7,760 nt of DNA from Tannerella sp. (GCA_031268395.1 JAIRXI010000356.1:1-7760), one strand, 5' to 3'. Counted from the stretch's first letter, positions 1-5,614 are shown. The notes: generated by a model from the sequence alone, not told the origin. Program-made: numbers and translations.

Positions 1-189
1 AACAAACTGCAACAGGTCAACCGTTTCACTGTCTCCGATTTCAGCTGCCAGCAGACCGATAAAGGAATTTAATTCGTCTACCGTACCATAGGCTTCCAGT
101 CGCGGATGTGTTTTCGACACGCGCTTCCCGCCTGCCAGGGAGGTCATTCCCCTGTCCCCACCACCGGTATATAAAAAACTTTTCTTCAT
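1..189 (-). CDS. pduO: PduO-type cob(I)alamin adenosyltransferase, 5' part only
   Basis: This enzyme transfers the adenosyl group of ATP to cob(I)alamin in the cytoplasm, giving adenosylcobalamin. In Bacteroidales the main user is expected to be methylmalonyl-CoA mutase in propionate formation. I translated the minus strand from the ATG at 189-187: 63 codons are open to the left edge, so the C-terminal two thirds of a protein normally near 180-190 aa are missing. The family signature is clear: a [12 protein letters not shown] glycine-rich ATP-binding segment at residues 7-18, then G-x-R-V-x-K (21-26) and [11 protein letters not shown] (32-42). The ATG directly follows the TAA of the DUF5106 gene (no spacer), so the two are almost certainly cotranscribed and perhaps translationally coupled. 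No good Shine-Dalgarno sequence precedes it, as is common in this phylum. The family call is firm; the symbol follows the family name. Confidence 0.93.
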   Translation of the reverse strand, partial: MKKSFLYTGGGDRGMTSLAGGKRVSKTHPRLEAYGTVDELNSFIGLLAAEIGDSETVDLLQFV

Positions 190-1143
190 TTACTTATTTG
201 ATTGAATTGGAGGATTTAATATATTGTTCATGAAATATTCGACATAGTTAAACGGCACGTCCTTCATAAGCACCTGATGATTCCTGTCTGTCAGGTAAAG
301 CGTCGGGAGGGTTCGCAACACGTAGAGTTCCTTTTCATAAATTTCGCCGTCACAGTCATAGCCGTTTATCCATGAAGACGGCATTTCGGGGAGGTATTTT
401 TTCCATGCGTCCACATCCTGACCGGGATAGATGGAAAGTACCGTCAGTCGTTTTCGCTTCTGCATCTCCGTAACTGCCTGCGAATTTTCTATCTGATTCG
501 CAACCTCCCTGCAACTGCCGCAATCCAGGTTGTGAAACAGCACCAGAATGAAATCCGTTTTCAGGTCATAGAGCGACGACCTGGCGTTCGAGGCCAGCGC
601 ATAACGGATATTGGCGGCTTGTGTCGACGGACGGTTTTTCTGCAACTGCGACAGCAACTGTCCCGGTCGCACCTTGCGCGGTTCATTCAGCGTCTTCGAC
701 GCCACCATCTGTTCCAGCACGGGAATAAAAAATTCTTCATTCCGCAAGGGAGAATTGAGGTCAAAGAGATAGCGTTCCATCAGCGTGGAAATAAAAGCAT
801 ACATGGCTTCATGTGCTTCCGCTTCTTCCATCACATGGGTAAGCCCCCGACAAATCACCCGGTAGGACGTATACGGAAGTATGGAAAGATAATTTGCCAG
901 CGCCTGTTCGGTCACGCCGGCAGCGCTTCCCACGCCGGCAGTATCTGCAAAATTGAACAGGTCCCAGTAGTGCATGGCCAGGTATTCTGCGCGTGCCGCC
1001 GGGTCGGTATAAACGGTCGGCACCGTTACCATCGGAAACGTGCGTTTGGCCGGTTCCCGCGATTTGCCTGCGCAGCCCGACAATATCGTCAAGCCGAGGA
1101 TCCATGCGGCATGGACAAAATACTTTTTCGTGTCTCGATTCAT
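190..1143 (-). CDS. DUF5106 lipoprotein with C-terminal thioredoxin-like domain
   Basis: This is a 317-aa predicted lipoprotein. The N-terminus has a charged start, a hydrophobic stretch and an L-S-G-C lipobox with the lipidated Cys at residue 24. The middle (about 40-180) is helical and resembles DUF5106, known from Bacteroidales envelope proteins. The C-terminal third (about 195-305) is thioredoxin/TlpA-like: a hydrophobic strand F-I-L-V-L-F, then C-G-S-C at 208-211 and a probable cis-proline in T-L-P-T at about 278-281. It probably acts as a thiol-disulfide oxidoreductase or reductase on the periplasmic side; the substrate is unknown. The frame stays open to a TTG at 1164, but the ATG at 1143 gives a normal signal peptide and avoids a hairpin (1163-1204), so I chose the ATG. 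Its stop abuts the adenosyltransferase start. Its own promoter is unclear; a -7-like element at 1223-1230 is one candidate. The fold is likely; the redox role is inferred. Confidence 0.88.
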   Translation of the reverse strand: MNRDTKKYFVHAAWILGLTILSGCAGKSREPAKRTFPMVTVPTVYTDPAARAEYLAMHYWDLFNFADTAGVGSAAGVTEQALANYLSILPYTSYRVICRGLTHVMEEAEAHEAMYAFISTLMERYLFDLNSPLRNEEFFIPVLEQMVASKTLNEPRKVRPGQLLSQLQKNRPSTQAANIRYALASNARSSLYDLKTDFILVLFHNLDCGSCREVANQIENSQAVTEMQKRKRLTVLSIYPGQDVDAWKKYLPEMPSSWINGYDCDGEIYEKELYVLRTLPTLYLTDRNHQVLMKDVPFNYVEYFMNNILNPPIQSNK

Positions 1144-1162
1144 TGCTGTTGTTTTTAATGCC

Positions 1163-1204
1163 AAAAAGAGAGCAATAAGATTTTCTCTTATTGACTCTCT
1201 TTTT
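1163..1204 (-). terminator. Symmetric hairpin between DUF3868 and DUF5106 genes
   Basis: The arms 1163-1180 and 1186-1204 pair over 18 bp (AAAAA, GAGAG and CAATAAGA with their complements), with one bulged A at 1194 and a 5-nt loop. Because the arms end in A5 and T5, the element looks like a Rho-independent terminator on both strands. On the minus strand it lies about 60 nt after the DUF3868 stop and 19 nt before the DUF5106 ATG. It could end the upstream transcript, act as an attenuator, or be a 5'-UTR structure of the lipoprotein mRNA. A TTAGTTTG element (1223-1230, minus strand, one mismatch to TAnnTTTG) upstream of it would place the hairpin inside the lipoprotein leader. Confidence 0.65.
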
Positions 1205-1263
1205 CACAGAATCTATTTTCATCAAACTAAATAACCATATCCATCATTTCATTTAGAACAGGT

Positions 1264-2844
1264 TTATTCTTCATCTGGATCCAGCGTGCTCCGTCTCTGG
1301 ACTTCTTTTTTGGCCCTCGGCCGCACCCGCTCCAGCTCATTCAGGTTATACGCAGCTTCAGTCATGCCGGCCGCTTCAGCCTTTCGCAGGAATTTTTCCG
1401 CCGCATCGAAATTTCCCGTCAACGTATAGAACACACCGAGGCAGTTCGCATATTCGGGCGTATTCGTATTCTGCACCTTGTACAAGTATTCCTCCGCCAG
1501 TTCGGCATCGCCTTCCGACAGGGCCGCCGCCGCACCGTTCAGGTTGGCTATGTCGTCCTCGGGGAACTGGTTCCGCGCCGTAAGCAACGCCGCATTAAAT
1601 TCGCGGCTACCTTTCCGGTACGAACTCGCCACATCATATATTTCTCTCTGACTAAGCTGTTTCGGCTTGTTTCGGATACGCTCCTTGCTTTCGTCAAGCG
1701 TAAAGTTGCGTACGGTAAATTCGATTTCGCAATCCACGCGTCGCAACTTCGGATAGAGGTCGCGGAAGATCTGGCGGTAAGGCTGACCGTTCGCAATCGC
1801 ACGGATACGCTGTTCGCGTGCATCCAGATTGTACACCGTACTGATAATACGCAGGATTTCACCCTTATGCACCACCGGATAATCCGACAGCAAACTTACC
1901 AGACCTTCCCAGTCTTCTCCGCCCCGGCCGACCTGGAACAGATCCTGCGAGATGGTACTCATCCTGGTAAAGTACTTACGCATTGCCTGGGCACGTTTGA
2001 ACGACAAATCATTGTTGAACGCTTCCGAACTTTCGGGCGAAGCATATCCCCGCATCTCCACTTTGGTTACGATCACGTCCGGATCGGTTGCAATGATGCT
2101 GATCATTTCATTGATCTTGTTCAACTCTCTGCGGTTGTTGCTGAAATTCGGATCAATAACGCTTTTGCCCCGCGGAAATTCGAGGTAAGCTCTTCCGATT
2201 TCCGAACGACGCTTTTTAGCTTCCGGCTGAGGTTCTATGTAACTGAATTTTGGATCTATGTTGATCTTGCGAACTTCCCTGTATACATTTTTATAGGCAA
2301 TCATCCCTTCTGCCACGCCGCAACAGCCTGTAACCTCTTCCCGGAGGTTCATTTTGGCGCCGTCCATCCAATCCCTGTACGGAATGGAAATTTTATACGG
2401 GACAGTACCGCGTCTGCGGTATTTCTCTATCGTATAGACGGAAGACGTGATTTTTTTCTGATTTTTGGCAAATTCCACGGGTGGCTGACCGGCCAGTCTG
2501 TCGGCACGCAGATCGGCTTTGTAGCGGCGTCCGCCCTTGATAATGACTTTGGGCAATTCCAGTTCCTTCTTTCCGACCACGAGGATCGGCGTAAAAGTAT
2601 GGCTTTCCGTACTGCCTATACGAATATTACTCATGTCAAAGATCATGTCAATCTTCAGGTTGGCGCCCTCCTGCACCATCTGTTTCGGCACAATTCGGAT
2701 ATGTTCCGGCCCGGACGGCTCTTGCTGTTTCTGCGCCGGTTGTTGTCTCTGCGCCGATTGTTCCCGTCGTTGTGCGTGCAAAGTAAAACACCCCGACAAC
2801 AGGAACAGAATAAAGAAATGATATACAATTTTTCTTTTCATCAT
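1264..2844 (-). CDS. DUF3868 protein with OmpA-like and TPR regions
   Basis: This is a 526-aa envelope protein. The N-terminal export signal is followed by either an L-S-G-C lipobox (Cys19) or a type I cleavage site at H-A-Q (23-25); I cannot decide between them. A Gln-rich linker (about 25-42) leads into a DUF3868-type beta domain (about 48-200) with a Cys-Cys pair at 174-175. Residues about 217-375 are OmpA-C-like: G-Y-A-S-P-E at 266-271 and N-x-x-L-S-x-x-R-A at 277-285, the motif that in OmpA binds peptidoglycan diaminopimelate. The C-terminus (about 405-510) is TPR/Sel1-like and ends in an acidic tail. Homologues with this layout occur beside DUF3575 proteins in fimbria-type loci of Bacteroidales, which suggests a cell-wall-anchored outer-membrane accessory role. 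That role is inferred. The gene is cotranscribed with the DUF3575 gene 12 bp upstream. The start is the first of two tandem ATGs, placed 6 nt after AAGGAG. Confidence 0.9.
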   Translation of the reverse strand: MMKRKIVYHFFILFLLSGCFTLHAQRREQSAQRQQPAQKQQEPSGPEHIRIVPKQMVQEGANLKIDMIFDMSNIRIGSTESHTFTPILVVGKKELELPKVIIKGGRRYKADLRADRLAGQPPVEFAKNQKKITSSVYTIEKYRRRGTVPYKISIPYRDWMDGAKMNLREEVTGCCGVAEGMIAYKNVYREVRKINIDPKFSYIEPQPEAKKRRSEIGRAYLEFPRGKSVIDPNFSNNRRELNKINEMISIIATDPDVIVTKVEMRGYASPESSEAFNNDLSFKRAQAMRKYFTRMSTISQDLFQVGRGGEDWEGLVSLLSDYPVVHKGEILRIISTVYNLDAREQRIRAIANGQPYRQIFRDLYPKLRRVDCEIEFTVRNFTLDESKERIRNKPKQLSQREIYDVASSYRKGSREFNAALLTARNQFPEDDIANLNGAAAALSEGDAELAEEYLYKVQNTNTPEYANCLGVFYTLTGNFDAAEKFLRKAEAAGMTEAAYNLNELERVRPRAKKEVQRRSTLDPDEE

Positions 2845-2850
2845 TTTTTT

Positions 2851-2856
2851 CTCCTT
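2851..2856 (-). promoter_or_regulatory. Strong Shine-Dalgarno AAGGAG for the DUF3868 gene
   Basis: On the minus strand AAGGAG directly follows the TAA of the DUF3575 gene and is separated by six A residues from the tandem ATG codons at 2844 and 2841. Bacteroidota generally make little use of Shine-Dalgarno pairing, so a near-perfect site with ideal spacing is uncommon. It fixes the start and suggests efficient re-initiation after the upstream gene. Confidence 0.75.
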
Positions 2857-3519
2857 TTACTTTAAAATAAATATAGCTGAAATGCCCGCTTTCGTAGGCC
2901 CGAAATAATGCATAAAATTGCTTCCCTGCCGATCACTGCAAAGCGGACAGGGGGAGTATTTATCATATTTCAAATAGGCATATCCCGCACCCAGCGAAAA
3001 TTCCAGACTAAACCGGTTACTCAGGATCCAGTGATAACCGTAGGACACGCCTGCGCCTGCCAGCCATCCTTCAAAACGTTGCCAGCGAATCCCCGTCCCA
3101 TATTCCCATCTATCGGCCGGCTGGTCGGAGGGATATGTCACACCGATACTGTTCGGCAGGAAAGCCAGTCCCCCCACATTGAAACTTCCCGCATGAAGAT
3201 GTGCACCGAAGAAATGGCCGTTAAACTTCTCGCATGTCCACCAGCGGATTTCCGGCTGGATCATCCAATGTTTGAACTTACCTTCCATTCTATCGGCCTC
3301 TCCATTTTCGTATTTCACTACATGCGTATTTGGAAAGACCCACGGATTGAGGTTCCCGCTGACGTCAAGCGTCCACTGGTCGCCCAACGCAAATTCCACG
3401 CCCAGGTTTATCGTCGTAGTAGCATCGTACAAAATGTTGCTTTTTACTACAAATCCCTGGCCATAAGTAGCTTTGACGCTTATTAAACATATTCCAAATA
3501 GCAATATCCACTTTCTCAT
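2857..3519 (-). CDS. DUF3575 outer-membrane beta-barrel-like protein
   Basis: This is a 220-aa protein with a signal peptide (hydrophobic core about 4-16, likely cleavage after Gly20, leaving an N-terminal Gln). The mature part alternates short amphipathic strands rich in Tyr, Trp, Phe and Gly, as in a small outer-membrane barrel. Family-like segments are S-N-I-L-Y-D-A-T-T-T-I-N-L-G near 27-40, the W-M-I-Q-P-E-I-R-W-W segment at 85-94 and a C-terminal F-G-P-T-K-A-G-I-S strand (206-214). A C-P-L-C pair lies at 191-194. DUF3575 proteins are usually encoded next to DUF3868 proteins in Bacteroidales fimbria-type clusters; the molecular function is not established. The gene appears to be first in its operon: a candidate promoter lies about 90 bp upstream, and the DUF3868 gene follows after 12 bp. 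The only nearby ATG at 3519 gives a good signal peptide, so the start is secure. Confidence 0.9.
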   Translation of the reverse strand: MRKWILLFGICLISVKATYGQGFVVKSNILYDATTTINLGVEFALGDQWTLDVSGNLNPWVFPNTHVVKYENGEADRMEGKFKHWMIQPEIRWWTCEKFNGHFFGAHLHAGSFNVGGLAFLPNSIGVTYPSDQPADRWEYGTGIRWQRFEGWLAGAGVSYGYHWILSNRFSLEFSLGAGYAYLKYDKYSPCPLCSDRQGSNFMHYFGPTKAGISAIFILK

Positions 3520-3577
3520 ATTCTTTTTTCATTAAAGATAGATAAAATCCGTTTTACAAAATACCTTTCCATAAATA

Positions 3578-3590
3578 AATCCAATGGATT
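3578..3590. repeat. 13-bp palindrome in the DUF3575 leader
   Basis: AATCCA, a central A, then TGGATT: a perfect odd-length palindrome. If the candidate promoter at 3610-3641 is right, the palindrome lies about 13-25 nt downstream of transcription start, where a repressor could block elongation. It may also be chance in AT-rich DNA. Confidence 0.35.
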
Positions 3591-3609
3591 CCTCAGGTAT
3601 AACTAATTG

Positions 3610-3641
3610 CAAAGGTGAACATTTTCTATCATACAGCCAAC
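3610..3641 (-). promoter_or_regulatory. Candidate Bacteroidota-type promoter for DUF3575-DUF3868
   Basis: On the minus strand a GTTG at 3641-3638 (consensus TTTG at -33) is followed after 20 bp by CACCTTTG at 3617-3610 (consensus TAnnTTTG at -7, one mismatch). Start of transcription would be near 3604, giving a leader of about 85 nt before the DUF3575 ATG. It was found by eye only, and both boxes are imperfect. Confidence 0.4.
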
Positions 3642-3677
3642 TCTTTCCATGAAAAAAAATGTTCTGATATCATAAAA

Positions 3678-3703
3678 TGGGGGATTATTGTACAAAACCC
3701 CCA
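3678..3703 (-). terminator. Candidate terminator hairpin after the nucleoside kinase gene
   Basis: TGGGGG (3678-3683) pairs with CCCCCA (3698-3703) around a 14-nt loop that contains the palindrome TTGTACAA. On the minus strand the stem is followed by TTTTATGA, a short T-rich tail, about 124 nt after the kinase stop. The stem is GC-rich but the loop is long and the tail weak, so it could instead be an operator. Confidence 0.45.
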
Positions 3704-3826
3704 CTTTCGAGGACGAAACAATATGCTTTATGGACGTATTTTTGGCTATATTTTTATTTATGCACATACGTTTTGATTTTTATCAAAGGGATTTTTCCAT
3801 ACAGCCGGCCATTATTCCGAAAAATC

Positions 3827-5548
3827 TTATTCCGCAAAGTGCCCTCCTCCCAGAAATTCCCGCAACAACGACGTCGCAGGCAGTTCTTCCACCGGAATAT
3901 ACCTGAAATAACGCAGAAAACGCAATAAACGGTATGCTTCGGCGCTCTCGTCGTCCATCTCGCGGATTTCGCTCAGAATCGGCTCGGCAAATTTGCGCAG
4001 CACGGCCAATTCATATATCATGGCGCTGTTGAACGTGGTATCGGCATTTTCCTGATACGGAAAAACCCATTTTTCCTCACCCCCACGTATGCGAGGCCAC
4101 ATGGCAATCGTTTCTTTTGCTGAATAACCCCGCGAACGGTAATCGCGGACAATGCGCCGAAGCAGACGGTTGTCGGAGGCGGGAATCCAGTTGTGCCCGT
4201 CTAAAGAAATGGTTGTCAGGGCCGAAACGTATATCCGGAAAATGTTTTGAGACGGGATCTTCGCCGTAAGCTCGGGATTCAGTCCGTGAATGCCTTCCAA
4301 CAGCAGAACGGAATTGGTCTTCATCCGCAATTTTTCTCCGCGATAAACGCGTTTTCCCGTTTCAAAATCAAAAGAAGGAATATCCACTTCCTCGCCGTCG
4401 ATCAGTTTTTGCAAATCACTGTCGAAATAAGGCAGGTCGATGGCGTAGAGCGATTCGAAATCATAGGCGCCCTTTTCGTCCCTGGGCGTGTTTTCGCGGT
4501 CGAGATAATAATCGTCCAGTGAAATGCCGACAGGATGCAGCAGACTGGTTATCAACTGAATCTCCAGACGGCGGCAGAAAGTGGTTTTTCCGGAAGACGA
4601 AGGTCCGGCAATCAAAATCACACGCACGCCATCTTTGTAACGCCGGGCTATTTCTTCGGCAATATGAGCAATCTGTTTTTCCTGCATGGCTTCCGACACC
4701 ATGACAATCTCCCGCGCAGCGCCGTTGTCGACCGCACGGTTCAGGTCGCCGACATAACTTATATTTAATGTTCGCTGGAAAACCAGATATTCCTTGTAGG
4801 CCAGGAACATTTTTTCCTGGAGAAACATTGCCGGCAATTGCATCGGGTCGTCCCGCCGCGGCACCCGCAACAGCATCCCGCCTTCATACGGAGTCAAGTC
4901 AAACAAGTGTATGTGACCCGACGAAGGAAGCAGGCATCCATAAAAATAATTAATGTAGCCATCCATCTCATAGCAGGACGTATATGCCATCCCGACCGTC
5001 TCGACAAGCAGGGCCTTATCGTTCATGCCGCATTTGCGGAACAGTCTGATGGCGTCGGACGTGCGGACGTGTTGCAGATGGAAAGGCCTGTCGGCGTCGA
5101 CTATCTCCTCCATCCGTTGCCTGATCCTCTCGACATCCGCCTGCGAAAGCTGCCTGCCGTCTTCAAACATACAATAATACCCTTTGGAAATGGCATGTTC
5201 CAGATTGATTGCCTCCTCCGGAAAGACATCGTTAACGGCTTTCGTCAGGATGTAACACAGTGAACGGATATATGTCCGGTAACCGGCCGGATGCGTATAG
5301 TCTACAAATTCAATGTCCTTTGGAATCCAGCAACGATAATCCAGCCCTTCCACGCGCTGATTGACGCGCGCGCTCATCGGAGGATGGCGAAGCGGTGCTC
5401 CCACCCAGCCATAAATCTCAATTAACGACGAACCTTGCGGAACGGCTCTGTATGTGTTGTTATTCTTGCAATACACCAGAATCGTTTCGGAACGGAGAAT
5501 CTTTATTTTTTCCATGCACTGTTTATTGGCATTCTGTTTTATCTCCAT
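3827..5548 (-). CDS. Nucleoside (uridine) kinase-like protein with ThrRS-like N-terminus
   Basis: This is a 573-aa cytosolic protein. The C-terminal half is a P-loop kinase of the uridine kinase/phosphoribulokinase group. It has a Walker A G-P-S-S-S-G-K-T-T at 315-323, S-L-D-D-Y-Y (343-348) with the likely catalytic Asp, Y-D-F-E (362-365) and L-L-L-E-G-I-H (416-421). An Arg-rich lid follows at about 461-473. It probably phosphorylates a nucleoside with NTP; the exact substrate is unknown. The N-terminal half resembles threonyl-tRNA synthetase: a TGS-like strand region (about 15-75), then a second-additional-domain-like stretch (about 90-160) in which the editing-site HxxxH is replaced by R-S-L-C-Y. 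This fusion is normal for 'nucleoside kinase' proteins of anaerobes. The start is uncertain: ATG 5548, or ATG 5515 (562 aa), which fits the domain boundary equally well. The gene is divergent from the Na/Pi transporter. Confidence 0.9.
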   Translation of the reverse strand: MEIKQNANKQCMEKIKILRSETILVYCKNNNTYRAVPQGSSLIEIYGWVGAPLRHPPMSARVNQRVEGLDYRCWIPKDIEFVDYTHPAGYRTYIRSLCYILTKAVNDVFPEEAINLEHAISKGYYCMFEDGRQLSQADVERIRQRMEEIVDADRPFHLQHVRTSDAIRLFRKCGMNDKALLVETVGMAYTSCYEMDGYINYFYGCLLPSSGHIHLFDLTPYEGGMLLRVPRRDDPMQLPAMFLQEKMFLAYKEYLVFQRTLNISYVGDLNRAVDNGAAREIVMVSEAMQEKQIAHIAEEIARRYKDGVRVILIAGPSSSGKTTFCRRLEIQLITSLLHPVGISLDDYYLDRENTPRDEKGAYDFESLYAIDLPYFDSDLQKLIDGEEVDIPSFDFETGKRVYRGEKLRMKTNSVLLLEGIHGLNPELTAKIPSQNIFRIYVSALTTISLDGHNWIPASDNRLLRRIVRDYRSRGYSAKETIAMWPRIRGGEEKWVFPYQENADTTFNSAMIYELAVLRKFAEPILSEIREMDDESAEAYRLLRFLRYFRYIPVEELPATSLLREFLGGGHFAE

Positions 5549-5559
5549 ATCTCGGAGAT
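5541..5559 (-). repeat. Inverted repeat over the upstream kinase start codon
   Basis: ATCTCC (5541-5546) and GGAGAT (5554-5559) can form a 6-bp stem with a 7-nt loop in the kinase mRNA. The ATG at 5548 sits at the loop-stem border. It could reduce use of that start in favour of ATG 5515, or be chance. Confidence 0.35.
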
Positions 5560-5565
5560 TTTGTA

Positions 5566-5573
5566 TACATTTG
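5566..5573 (+). promoter_or_regulatory. -7 element TACATTTG for the Na/Pi transporter
   Basis: This is an exact match to the Bacteroidota -7 consensus TAnnTTTG. Transcription would begin near 5579-5582, about 30 nt before the transporter ATG. I see no good -33 TTTG at the expected distance, so the promoter may be weak or need an activator. Confidence 0.5.
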
Positions 5574-5581
5574 CCGGCAAA
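5570..5581. repeat. 12-bp perfect palindrome in the divergent promoter region
   Basis: TTTGCCGGCAAA is its own reverse complement. It overlaps the TTTG of the plus-strand -7 element and the predicted start sites of both divergent promoters, a natural place for a dimeric regulator to bind and control both genes. Confidence 0.45.
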
Positions 5582-5585
5582 GTAA

Positions 5586-5593
5586 CAAATTTA
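5586..5593 (-). promoter_or_regulatory. -7 element TAAATTTG for the nucleoside kinase
   Basis: Read on the minus strand this is an exact TAnnTTTG match. Transcription would start near 5578-5581, leaving a leader of about 30 nt (ATG 5548) or 65 nt (ATG 5515). No clear -33 box is seen. It faces the plus-strand -7 element 12 bp away. Confidence 0.45.
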
Positions 5594-5600
5594 TTTCATA

Positions 5601-5614
5601 ATAAGGTACCTTAT
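5601..5614. repeat. 14-bp perfect palindrome covering the transporter start codon
   Basis: ATAAGGTACCTTAT is its own reverse complement. It includes the AAGG that could serve as ribosome-binding sequence (6 nt before the ATG) and the first two bases of the ATG at 5613. With no loop it is more likely a protein-binding DNA site than an RNA hairpin. Confidence 0.45.

Larger units (their letters stand above)
3520..3826. other. 307-bp AT-rich intergenic region
   Basis: This lies between the kinase stop and the DUF3575 start, both genes on the minus strand. It holds a candidate kinase terminator (3678-3703), a candidate promoter (3610-3641) and symmetric elements. These are AATCCA-a-TGGATT (3578-3590), TGATATCA (3665-3672), TTGTACAA in the terminator loop (3688-3695), ACGTAT...ATACGT (3734-3739 and 3766-3771) and TTTGAT-tttt-ATCAAA (3772-3787). 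The plus-strand open frames here have no recognisable domain, overlap the kinase 3' end and look like chance. Confidence 0.7.

Noticed and set aside
532..1158. 208-codon plus-strand open frame opposite the DUF5106 gene
   Set aside because: It is rich in Arg, His and Cys with no domain, as expected for an antisense shadow, and the minus-strand lipoprotein explains the region.
1144..1164. N-terminal extension of the lipoprotein from a TTG start
   Set aside because: ATG at 1143 gives a compact normal signal peptide. The TTG lies at the base of a strong hairpin and would add seven residues without benefit.
1867..2865. 332-codon plus-strand open frame opposite the DUF3868 gene
   Set aside because: It has no recognisable domain and is fully antisense to a gene with clear signal peptide, OmpA-like and TPR features. 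Long antisense frames are common opposite moderately GC-rich genes.
3650..3676. Eight-codon plus-strand frame beginning ATG-AAA-AAA
   Set aside because: It is too short, has no downstream plus-strand gene to serve as a leader for, and AT-rich DNA yields such frames by chance.
3677..3928. Plus-strand 83-codon frame with a hydrophobic stretch
   Set aside because: It overlaps the kinase 3' end and AT-rich intergenic DNA. The hydrophobic run comes from T-rich sequence, and there is no supporting start signal.
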